Source: Luminiphilus sp. (GTDB lineage Bacteria > Pseudomonadota > Gammaproteobacteria > Pseudomonadales > Halieaceae). From it: a DNA stretch of 9,269 bases. The stretch spans positions 1 through 9,269 of the forward strand of contig JAKMEU010000195.1 in the NCBI GenBank assembly GCA_022425845.1. The letters run 5' to 3'. Positions 1 to 5,996 of the stretch are shown in pieces; positions within the stretch are counted from its first letter, which is position 1, and every line of letters begins with the position of its first letter. Made by a program: the position numbers and the translations under genes. Below the pieces are notes generated by a model that was given only the letters and a program-made list of their open reading frames with translations, ran no database searches and had not been told where the DNA came from.

Positions 1-499
1 CGATGCTTACTATCGTGATCTCAGTCATCTCTCAATGGCTGAACGTGAGAGGGTGGATTTTGATCGACCCGAGGCCATCGAGTTTCCGCTTTTTCAGCAG
101 CACCTGGCTACGCTTCGTTCAGGGGCATCTGTTGTCGCACCCCGGTATGACTTCACCACCCACACCCGTTTGAAATCGGGCTCTGACGAGCTGGGGCCGG
201 CCAGTCTTGTCGTGGCCGATGGACTTTTACTGGGGGCGTGGGATGAGTTGCCCGAGGTGGTGGATTTTACTGTTTTTGTAGAGACACCCCTCGACCTCTG
301 CCTGCAGCGTCGCCTGGAGCGGGATCGCGGCGAGCGCGGGCGAACTGAAGAGTCAGTTCGGGCCTTTTGGTTTTCCCGCGCACTGCCGGGCTTCGAACGA
401 TGGGGAGCAGTGGCCCGCCGGCGTGCCGACATTGTGGTGAGTGGAACGCTCCCGGCGCCCGCCGCGGTTGAAGCCATCAGAAGAACGTTTGCGCTTTAA
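1..499 (+). CDS. udk: Uridine kinase, C-terminal part (5' end outside window)
   Basis: Uridine kinase phosphorylates uridine and cytidine to UMP/CMP with a nucleoside triphosphate, in the cytoplasmic pyrimidine salvage pathway. The reading frame is open from base 2 and begins with DAYYRDLSHLS, the conserved region just after the Walker A P-loop in Udk proteins. It continues with VDFDRPEAIEF, then the hallmark PRYDFTTHTR, a strand reading VVADGLLLG (VILEGILLF in typical Udk), and the lid region RRLERDRGERGRTEESV, and ends at TAA 497-499. About 165 residues are visible of a family usually near 205-215, so only the N-terminal P-loop part is missing, because of the window edge. The internal ATG at 35 is not the true start. 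The central region is somewhat divergent from E. coli Udk, so a Udk-like P-loop kinase with another nucleoside substrate is possible. The gene converges on the HNH gene with overlapping stops. Confidence 0.85.
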   Translation, partial: DAYYRDLSHLSMAERERVDFDRPEAIEFPLFQQHLATLRSGASVVAPRYDFTTHTRLKSGSDELGPASLVVADGLLLGAWDELPEVVDFTVFVETPLDLCLQRRLERDRGERGRTEESVRAFWFSRALPGFERWGAVARRRADIVVSGTLPAPAAVEAIRRTFAL

Positions 500-822
500 A
501 CCTGCTCTTTCTGTCGGGCAACCCAGCGGAAATGGCGCGCCAGCTCGGGATCGTCCAGCAACTGGCTCAGCGTATGGAAGTCCCGGGCGAGGGTCATTTC
601 GTCGTGGCGTTTATGGATGCCGCGGTGACACCGACGGCAGACCATGATGCCGGCGTTCAGGGTGTCCCGGTCAAAGCGACGCCTGAAACGCGGTCGTCGG
701 TGAACTTTTTTGGGAATGAGGTGATGGAAGGTCAGGGGCACCTTGCGTCCGCAGCAGACGCAGGGTGCTATGAGCCGCCGCTGACGCGGCCCTGACTCAG
801 TCGGCAGCCGCGAGTGCCGCAT
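496..822 (-). CDS. Small HNH/zinc-ribbon protein (putative HNH nuclease family)
   Basis: A 108-residue basic protein. A CxxC pair (C21, C24) is followed by LTFHHLIPKK (H33, H34), an arginine-rich stretch (residues 42-52), LNAGIMVCRRCHRGIH (C62, C65, H66, H70) and a helical tail DDPELARHFRWVARQK. Paired CxxC knuckles around HH...N...H is the HNH/beta-beta-alpha-metal layout, which binds one structural zinc and, in active members, a catalytic metal. The protein resembles short uncharacterised HNH proteins of gammaproteobacteria; nuclease activity is inference. The frame stays open upstream to 990, but that part lies over the peroxidase coding region. ATG 822 is the last plausible start before the first CxxC and gives a 26-base overlap with the peroxidase gene. 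No strong Shine-Dalgarno is visible, so translation is probably coupled to that gene. No partner restriction or toxin gene is adjacent. Confidence 0.75.
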   Translation of the reverse strand: MRHSRLPTESGPRQRRLIAPCVCCGRKVPLTFHHLIPKKVHRRPRFRRRFDRDTLNAGIMVCRRCHRGIHKRHDEMTLARDFHTLSQLLDDPELARHFRWVARQKEQV

Positions 823-1342
823 TGATTGTGCCGCGGAGTTTCTGGCTGTCGGGGCCCACATTACTGCCAAAGTGCTCAACGACATTTCCCTCGGTGTCGA
901 CAACATACTTGTTGAAATTCCAGGTGGGGTAACCCTTGGCCTCGCCCAGGCCTCTGAAGACCGGGTTGGCGTCTTTACCCCGAACACCACTGGTTGCCAT
1001 CATGGGGAAGCTGACATCGTATTTCTCGTAGCAGACCGTGGCGACATCACCCTCGTCATTTTCCTCCTGAAAAAAATCATCGCTGGAAAAACCAATCACG
1101 ACCAGACCTTTATCCTGATACTCGCGGTGCAAGGCTTCCAGCCCGTCGAACTGTGGCGTGTAACCGCAGTTGCTGGCCGTATTGACAATGAGCATCGCCT
1201 TGCCGGCGTAGTCTTCGCAAAAGTTGATGGTTTCCTTTGAGCTGAGCCGACGCATCTCGTTGTTGAGGTAGTCGGGGCAGGCCAGCGCGGAGGTGCTCGC
1301 AAGCGCGAAAACCAGAGCAGAGATTCTGTAAACAATATTCAT
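797..1342 (-). CDS. Exported thiol (glutathione) peroxidase
   Basis: GPx-family thioredoxin-fold peroxidase that reduces hydroperoxides through a catalytic cysteine. ATG 1342 is preferred to an upstream start at 1378 because AGGAG sits 7 bases before it and the protein then opens with a clean signal peptide: basic MNIVYR, a hydrophobic core, and ALA (19-21) before C22. The mature protein should be periplasmic. A lipoprotein is less likely, since the residues before C22 fit the lipobox poorly. Catalytic region: NTASNCGYTPQF with C59. Resolving-cysteine region: VCYEKYDVSFP with C104, typical of thioredoxin-dependent 2-Cys GPx enzymes. The WNF motif at W141-N142 supplies two tetrad residues. The usual Gln motif (FxxNQF) reads FSSDDF (residues 85-90), so Gln is replaced by Asp. 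Length is 181 residues, normal for a GPx with a leader. The HNH gene overlaps the 3' end. Confidence 0.88.
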   Translation of the reverse strand: MNIVYRISALVFALASTSALACPDYLNNEMRRLSSKETINFCEDYAGKAMLIVNTASNCGYTPQFDGLEALHREYQDKGLVVIGFSSDDFFQEENDEGDVATVCYEKYDVSFPMMATSGVRGKDANPVFRGLGEAKGYPTWNFNKYVVDTEGNVVEHFGSNVGPDSQKLRGTINAALAAAD

Positions 1343-1587
1343 GGCAGGACTCCTGTGCCTGTGAGCATTAAAGCTCATTAATGTAAGTCCCCATGATACG
1401 CCTCGGACTCCAGCGCGGATGTGGTTTGTAGGGAAGCGATTGCCCTGGCCAGACCGAGCCAGTGGAGGGGGCCGAAGCTGTGATTGGGCCGTCGGGCCAA
1501 GCGCTAGCCCCTCGATGACCTGAAGCCAAGCCCGTATTCATGCCAGATTGGCCCTGCATGAACGTCCAGTTGGGAAGCAGTGGTCCC
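1343..1587. other. Intergenic region, no gene seen
   Basis: This gap of about 245 bases lies between the hydrolase stop and the peroxidase start, both on the minus strand. A 63-codon open frame in it (1368-1559, -) has a low-complexity composition rich in Ser, Pro and Gly and no recognisable motif, so I do not call it. No hairpin with a T-run follows the hydrolase stop. The region should hold the peroxidase promoter, but no convincing -35/-10 pair is visible. Confidence 0.5.
1362..1377. repeat. Inverted repeat upstream of the peroxidase gene
   Basis: TGAGC-ATTAAA-GCTCA, two 5-base arms around a 6-base AT-rich centre, lies just upstream of the Shine-Dalgarno of the exported peroxidase gene (start 1342). 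It could be an operator or a short 5'-UTR hairpin. Five-base arms also arise by chance, so confidence is low. Confidence 0.3.
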
Positions 1588-2544
1588 TTAGAGGGTGGTG
1601 CCGGTGGGGGCTAAAGAGCGCGTCAGGAAGTCTGAAAAGGCATCCATTGTCCAGCTTTTGTGGCATTTGAAGAGCGCGACGTGGGTTCCCCATCGGCCTT
1701 TATTCGCCAGACAGGGACCGTCGCTTGGCACCGATGGGGCTATCTCGAGCTGGACGTAGGGGTTGCTGGCGGCAAGTTCCCGAGCAAAGGGAAGACGGGT
1801 GATGGGGTCGTCAGGGTCCTGCATGAGCAGTATGGGTAGGGTGAGGGACTGTGCTGTAGCACCTGCGTCGCGATCGCCTTTGGGCAGCCCGCCCTCACGC
1901 GTGGCGGCCCAGGCCATGGGGGCAAATAGTTCAGGTGGCAGGCCATAGGCAATCCAGCCTCCCTGTTTGAGGGCGTCATAGGTATTGAGGAGGGGGTCGA
2001 TCAGAATAGCGGCCTCCAGCTGAAGTCCCTCTGAAAGCGCATAGATCAAGGTTGCGCCGCCCATAGACAATCCCACGCCAAGCCGGGGCAGGTCACTTAA
2101 ACCGCGCGCGTCCAGCCATGCGGATAATGCCAGCATATCGGGCCATTCACTGCTACCCATACCGAGTTTACCGTCGGTACGAGGGGAGTTGCCGTGGTTC
2201 CGCAGATCGATGGTCGCAACTGAAAGCCCAAGATCATGCGCTGCTTTATAAAACTCCAGCGACGGTAAAAACCAGGAGGTCCGGTTGGAGCCGGCACCGT
2301 GGGCGAAAAGGATAACGGCTCGGGGTGAGGGGGCGGGGATCCACCAACCACGTAGTGCGAGGCCGTCGCTGTCGACCAGAATGTCTTCGTACTCAAGCCC
2401 CACCTGGGCCGGTGTATCGGTCACCGGATTGACGCCCACCGTTCGCGCCAAGCCAGGCGCCCAGACGACCGACGCCGTCAACCAGATAACGACAACCAGG
2501 CCCGTAAAAAACACAGTGCTGCGGAGAAACGTTTTGCCCGTCAT
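1588..2544 (-). CDS. Membrane-anchored alpha/beta hydrolase (serine esterase/lipase-like)
   Basis: A 318-residue alpha/beta-hydrolase-fold protein. Residues 9-29 form one hydrophobic segment (uncleaved anchor or signal), so the catalytic domain probably faces the periplasm. HGAG (82-85) is the oxyanion-hole motif, DLRNHGNS (113-120) is a conserved family loop, and GLSMG (158-162) is the nucleophile elbow with S160. An acid lies in QDPDDPITR (D243 or D246), and GTHV puts the histidine at H288. All catalytic elements are present. The substrate is unknown; an acyl ester is likely. ATG 2544 follows AGGAG by 11 bases, and that Shine-Dalgarno overlaps the stop of the upstream acyltransferase gene, so the two are probably translationally coupled. 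The operon partner suggests lipid or acyl-ester metabolism. Confidence 0.85.
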   Translation of the reverse strand: MTGKTFLRSTVFFTGLVVVIWLTASVVWAPGLARTVGVNPVTDTPAQVGLEYEDILVDSDGLALRGWWIPAPSPRAVILFAHGAGSNRTSWFLPSLEFYKAAHDLGLSVATIDLRNHGNSPRTDGKLGMGSSEWPDMLALSAWLDARGLSDLPRLGVGLSMGGATLIYALSEGLQLEAAILIDPLLNTYDALKQGGWIAYGLPPELFAPMAWAATREGGLPKGDRDAGATAQSLTLPILLMQDPDDPITRLPFARELAASNPYVQLEIAPSVPSDGPCLANKGRWGTHVALFKCHKSWTMDAFSDFLTRSLAPTGTTL

Positions 2545-2557
2545 TGATGCGGAACTC

Positions 2558-3421
2558 CTAAAGACTCAGGATGCGGCGTAGTAATCCATCGTTGTGGCGC
2601 TGCTGTTCCCGCCGCAGCAACAAATTCTTGATTTCTAGGTCAATGGCGTCTTCCACGCCGGCCCTTATTTTTACTTGCTGTTTGTCTGTAATATCGCGCC
2701 CCCGATAGCCGCTCAGATCCACCGGTGGACAGAAGCTATAGAAGGTGGTTTTGGGTTTTGGAATGGGGCTGCCCAAAACGCCGGCGGGCAGGGGGGGGAT
2801 TAAATCTGACCGAAGATCTTCAGGGAGTAACCCTACCCGCATCAACAGCTGGGTCAGCTGCGCCTGCTGTACCTCGGGGCCTGTGAGGTGCTGGTCGAAA
2901 TATTCATCAGGACCGACCGCAGCGAAGGGCACAATGGTGTAACCCATTTTGGCTGCAAGGCGAATAAAACCGTAGCGCTCTTTCCACATCAACTCGTAGC
3001 GCTGCTCGGGTTGTTTGACCGCCTCGTAAGTGCCGCCGGGATAGAGCAGCAGGTCCTTTTGCTCCGCCATAAGGGCGGTTACGACCTGGGCGTGCCCGAG
3101 CGCTGCCCCCAGGTTGATCACCGCGTCCGCGTATTGTTGATTGGCGAACAGGGTTTTATCGCCCAGAGGTCGCAGGAAGCGACCGTAGTCGTAGTGCATC
3201 AGTAGGTGAAAAACGAACGCATCCACCGCCAGCAGTGCATGGTTGCCCACGAACAGGGCAGGTTTGCTGGGAAGCCGTTCCAGACCTGAGAAGCTGGGCT
3301 TGAACCAGCGCCTGAACAGCGCGGCGGTCAGGCTGATGCCCGGCCCTGTGGGCATACGTACGCGCAACACCCGCTGGACGTGCGCTTCAAGTTCGGGGTT
3401 ACTTTGGAGTGTCTCAGCCAA
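2558..3421 (-). CDS. PlsC/DAGAT-type lysophospholipid acyltransferase family protein
   Basis: A 287-residue member of the LPLAT superfamily, which transfers fatty acyl groups from acyl-CoA or acyl-ACP to hydroxyl acceptors at the membrane. VGNHALLAVD contains catalytic H61 and D67 as H-x5-D, the spacing I associate with diacylglycerol-acyltransferase-like members rather than the classic H-x4-D of PlsC. YPGGTYEA (127-134) matches the glycerol-phosphate/acceptor-site motif PGGxxEA. It is followed by RYGFIRLA and a VPFAAVG strand. No transmembrane helix is obvious, so peripheral membrane association is likely. The start used is TTG 3421. It lacks a clear Shine-Dalgarno, and the next ATG at 3355 would remove only 22 residues ahead of the conserved domain, so the N-terminus is uncertain. 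The hydrolase gene follows after 13 bases. The acceptor substrate (diacylglycerol, phytol-like alcohol, lysolipid) cannot be told from sequence. Confidence 0.8.
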   Translation of the reverse strand: MAETLQSNPELEAHVQRVLRVRMPTGPGISLTAALFRRWFKPSFSGLERLPSKPALFVGNHALLAVDAFVFHLLMHYDYGRFLRPLGDKTLFANQQYADAVINLGAALGHAQVVTALMAEQKDLLLYPGGTYEAVKQPEQRYELMWKERYGFIRLAAKMGYTIVPFAAVGPDEYFDQHLTGPEVQQAQLTQLLMRVGLLPEDLRSDLIPPLPAGVLGSPIPKPKTTFYSFCPPVDLSGYRGRDITDKQQVKIRAGVEDAIDLEIKNLLLRREQQRHNDGLLRRILSL

Positions 3422-3539
3422 CGCCGCGGGTCTCGGGAAAAATGAGGCTGGAAGGTTAGCAGATTGCAGTCCGGAATAATGCGAACTTCGTACAACGACA
3501 GCAATCCCTAGGAGCGCGGATGATCATGCGCGTAACATC
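3422..3539. promoter_or_regulatory. Divergent intergenic region between acyltransferase and transporter genes
   Basis: These 118 bases separate two divergent genes and must carry the promoters for both. On the minus strand a weak pair, TTGCTG and CATTAT with 17 bases between them, can be picked out near 3470-3505 (+ coordinates). Each hexamer matches consensus only partly. No clear plus-strand promoter was found. Confidence 0.25.
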
Positions 3540-4457
3540 GTGGTAATACCAACATCCCGACACTGGGCCCTGCTTTTTTACCTGGTCATATTCTGGGGCT
3601 TTGCGTTTGGCCTGATTGCCGTAGCCCTGACGTATTTTCACCCCGTGGCACTGGTCTGGGGTCGGCTCACGCTGGGCGCGCTGGTCATGTACTGCGTGCT
3701 GAAACTTCGAGGCCTCAGCCTGCCGCTGGACCGCACTTCCCTCCGGCAGATGGCGATTCTGGCAATGACGGGTAATGTGATGCCCTTCGTTCTGATTGCC
3801 TGGTCGGAGCAGTATGTTGCCAGTGGTGAGGTGGGCCTGCTGATGGCGCTGATGCCCATTACCACACTCCTTATGGGGCACTACCTCCTGACCCATGAGA
3901 AATTCACGACCATTCGCCTGACGGGCGTACTTCTGGGACTGGCTGGGGTCGGTACTCTCCTGGGTGAAGAGTGGTGGGTGGCCGACAGCGGGATGCGTTT
4001 TTGGGGCCAAATGGCAGCCCTCCTGGCTACGGTCTGCTACGCCGCCAATGGCGTGTATGCCAAACGGATTCCATCGGTAGATCCTGTCGCGGTATCGGCT
4101 GGGTCGCTGGCCATTGGGTCTTTGATCCTGCTTGTTCCTGCGCTGTGGCTTCAGGACTGGACAGATCCAGGGGCGGCGGCAGAGGCCTGGTTGGCGTTAT
4201 TTATTCTGGGAACTTTGGCCACGGGTGTAGCCACCTGGGTGTACTTTGTTGTGGTGACCGAAGTGGGTCCCGGGTTTCTATCCACAATCAACTACCTGAT
4301 CCCGGGAGTGGCTTTTATTGTGGGAATTAGCGTTCTGGGGGAGGCGGCTGCCTGGCCTCAGTTTTTGGCCCTGCTGTTGATAGTAGCCGGCGTTTGGTTA
4401 ATACAGCCCCGCCACGCTGTTGGTGCCCAAACGGGTGCACTGGCGATGGATAAATGA
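3540..4457 (+). CDS. DMT-superfamily transporter (EamA family)
   Basis: A 305-residue integral membrane protein made of two tandem EamA-like repeats, about ten hydrophobic segments in all. It is typical of drug/metabolite exporters that move small metabolites across the inner membrane by proton exchange; the substrate is not predictable. Features seen: the first-helix signature FWGFAFGLIAV, the R-T/L-x-A-type GRLTLGALVMY in helix 2, NVMPFVLIAWSEQY, and ALMPITTLLMGHYLL near the end of the first repeat. The second repeat begins around residue 155 (AALLATVCYAANGVYAKR) and ends with a glycine-rich helix and LGEAAAWPQFLALLLIVAGVWL. Length is normal (about 300). The start is GTG 3540: no in-frame ATG, GTG or TTG lies between it and the upstream in-frame stop at 3477, although no well-spaced Shine-Dalgarno precedes it. 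The gene stands alone, divergent from the acyltransferase gene and convergent with the HAD gene. Confidence 0.85.
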   Translation: MVIPTSRHWALLFYLVIFWGFAFGLIAVALTYFHPVALVWGRLTLGALVMYCVLKLRGLSLPLDRTSLRQMAILAMTGNVMPFVLIAWSEQYVASGEVGLLMALMPITTLLMGHYLLTHEKFTTIRLTGVLLGLAGVGTLLGEEWWVADSGMRFWGQMAALLATVCYAANGVYAKRIPSVDPVAVSAGSLAIGSLILLVPALWLQDWTDPGAAAEAWLALFILGTLATGVATWVYFVVVTEVGPGFLSTINYLIPGVAFIVGISVLGEAAAWPQFLALLLIVAGVWLIQPRHAVGAQTGALAMDK

Positions 4458-4466
4458 GGTTCGTTG

Positions 4467-5288
4467 TCAGAGGCTAAAGCGCTCCCTGAGAAAGCGGGCT
4501 ACGCCATCCTCATCGTGATGACCGATGACGGCTGTGGCCTCGGCTTTGACTTCGTCATCGGCGTTTGCGGTGGCGTACGCTTCGTCCGCAACCGCGAACA
4601 TGCTCAGGTCGTTGTCGCCATCGCCAAACACAACAACCTGGTCGTAGCCCAGTTCCTGCCTGAGTTTCGTAATCCCGTTGCCCTTGCTCCCAGCGCTGTG
4701 ATGGATATCCATCCACGAGAGGCCCTGCGATTGGATCGCGGTGCCGGTGTAGGCCACCAGACGCTCTTCGTCTGCAATGGAGTCAATGACGGTGTCGATA
4801 TGCGCTCTTGGCCCCATGCCGCTGACGTTGATGACATGTGCGGTGTCAGGCATCGCGCTGATCGCTTCCAGAGGCAGGTGGCGTTCGTCCTCAAAAAGTT
4901 GGGCCAGTCGATTCTCTGCTTCGCTCTTTAGCGGGCCGTGGTACACCGCGTGGTGGCCGACGTCGTCCAGTGTAAATATAAACGGTGTGATTTCCTGAAG
5001 CGTCATTGCCGCCAGGACATGCCAGACCTCCTGCTGTGTCAGCAGATGGCTGTGGCTGTAGTCGCGACGCTCCGGGCACCAGATCATCGCGCCATTTTTC
5101 AGTATGTGAGGTAGTTCAAAACGGAAGGTCTTCAGTGGGCCCAGCGCGGCCTGCAGAGTGCGCCCAGTGGCCACGGTGTAGGCAATACCCGCGGAACGAA
5201 GTTGCTCGAGGGTTTCGGCGGTGAAGGGCGTAATTTCAGAACTTGCATTAAGCAGCGTCCCGTCCATATCGAAGACAACCAGCGTCAC
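4467..5288 (-). CDS. Cof-type HAD-IIB family phosphatase
   Basis: Cytoplasmic haloacid-dehalogenase-superfamily hydrolase, Cof/YidA type, which dephosphorylates sugar phosphates or other small phosphorylated metabolites. Numbering from GTG 5288 (273 residues): motif I DMDGT (nucleophile D7, general acid D9), motif II ATGRT around residue 41, an intervening type IIB cap (about 80-190), motif III GSKGNGI with K202, motif IV GDGDND (222-227). The tail has the family pattern ANADDEVKAEA followed by EDGVARFL. GTG 5288 is chosen over GTG 5297 because GGGGAG then lies about 8 bases upstream, whereas it would abut the longer start; the choice changes three residues. The gene is downstream of DUF3501 on the same strand after an 87-base GC-rich gap, so co-transcription is possible but not shown. 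It ends 9 bases from the convergent transporter gene. The substrate is not predictable. Confidence 0.88.
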   Translation of the reverse strand: MTLVVFDMDGTLLNASSEITPFTAETLEQLRSAGIAYTVATGRTLQAALGPLKTFRFELPHILKNGAMIWCPERRDYSHSHLLTQQEVWHVLAAMTLQEITPFIFTLDDVGHHAVYHGPLKSEAENRLAQLFEDERHLPLEAISAMPDTAHVINVSGMGPRAHIDTVIDSIADEERLVAYTGTAIQSQGLSWMDIHHSAGSKGNGITKLRQELGYDQVVVFGDGDNDLSMFAVADEAYATANADDEVKAEATAVIGHHDEDGVARFLRERFSL

Positions 5289-5316
5289 AATCGTCACTCC
5301 CCGTTCATCGCATCAT

Positions 5317-5374
5317 GGGCGCGCCCGGCGTGCCCCGTATTTTTCGTTCTGGGCCCGCCCGGCGAGCCGCCCAG
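5317..5374. repeat. Two GC-rich hairpins with a shared GCCCGGCG direct repeat
   Basis: The gap between the DUF3501 and HAD genes holds two dyads. The first is GGGCGCG-CCCGG-CGTGCCC (5317-5335, one G-T pair), followed on the plus strand by five T residues at 5340-5344. The second is CTGGGC...GCCCAG (arms 5349-5354 and 5369-5374). Both contain GCCCGGCG (5323-5330 and 5357-5364). Neither has a T-run on the minus strand, where the genes lie, so this is not a normal intrinsic terminator for DUF3501. The first could stop plus-strand antisense transcription. Confidence 0.4.
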
Positions 5375-5375
5375 C

Positions 5376-5972
5376 CTAGTGGGTTGTCGTCGTGAGGTCG
5401 TTGGTCAGTGACTGCTTGATGGTGGCGTCCACGGCAAATTTTTCGATGGGATAGGCGGCGTGGTCGATCCCCGCATACAGTTCAGCACCGCCCTTGAGGG
5501 CGCCGATTTGTCCCGGTGAGAGCTCGAAGCGAAGAAAGTGCACCGATGAGGTCTTCTCTTCGTTTTCTCGCTCAAGGTCCTCGTCGGCAATGGGGGTAAT
5601 GCGTTCCGAATCGCCGACCTGTAGCCAGACAGCGTCCTCGATACCCTTCATTTCTCGAAGACGCTGCGCGCGTTCAACCGGATCACCGAATTCAATCATG
5701 AAAGTGGCTTTCCAGTTGTGTCCGTCTGGAATCAGTGGATTGTACGCATTCAGCTCTTCTTCGATGCCTGCGGCCTCAAAGGTCTTTTCGATGCGTAGCA
5801 TCTCCTGAATTTGGTATCGAACCGTTGTCACGTCTTCGAAATAGAGGCGTGCATGACGTCCCAGTGCCAATTGCCGGGTTTTCTTGTGGGCCATGACTTC
5901 GGCTCTGTACTCGTTACGTCTGACCGCATATTCCTCGAGCGACCAGAGGTCTTCACGACGGAGTTGTGCCAT
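5376..5972 (-). CDS. DUF3501 family protein
   Basis: A 198-residue protein that I recognise as DUF3501, a family without a defined biochemical role. Conserved stretches seen: LEEYAVRRNEYR (12-23), GRHARLYFEDVTTVRYQIQEMLRIE (38-62, with the FExxxT/QIQEMLR core), ELNAYNPLIPDG (73-84), ATFMIEFGD (89-97), GIEDAVWLQVGD (110-121) and VHFLRFEL (144-151). There is no signal peptide, membrane segment or cysteine, so it should be soluble, cytoplasmic and not itself an Fe-S protein. ATG 5972 has a well-placed GGAG 8 bases upstream, and the gene begins 24 bases after the Fe-S protein gene ends, so they are an operon. From memory, DUF3501 genes recur next to rubrerythrin and CCG-type Fe-S protein genes. 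A role supporting that electron-transfer or peroxide-defence unit is an inference. Confidence 0.88.
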   Translation of the reverse strand: MAQLRREDLWSLEEYAVRRNEYRAEVMAHKKTRQLALGRHARLYFEDVTTVRYQIQEMLRIEKTFEAAGIEEELNAYNPLIPDGHNWKATFMIEFGDPVERAQRLREMKGIEDAVWLQVGDSERITPIADEDLERENEEKTSSVHFLRFELSPGQIGALKGGAELYAGIDHAAYPIEKFAVDATIKQSLTNDLTTTTH

Positions 5973-5996
5973 TTTTTCTGCTCCTTTAAATGTGGG

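Noticed and set aside
823..990. N-terminal extension of the HNH frame to 990
   Set aside because: It overlaps the peroxidase coding region in another frame, and the extra 56 residues look like out-of-frame peroxidase sequence. ATG 822 is preferred.
1368..1559. A 63-codon minus-strand frame upstream of the peroxidase gene
   Set aside because: It has low-complexity composition, no motif and no clear ribosome binding site. It is more likely non-coding.
3456..4010. A 184-codon minus-strand frame opposite the transporter gene
   Set aside because: The product is rich in His, Gln and Arg with no domain, while the plus strand encodes a well-formed EamA transporter.
4464..4931. A 155-codon plus-strand frame opposite the HAD gene
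   Set aside because: It is fully antisense to a gene with all HAD motifs, and the translated product has no family features.
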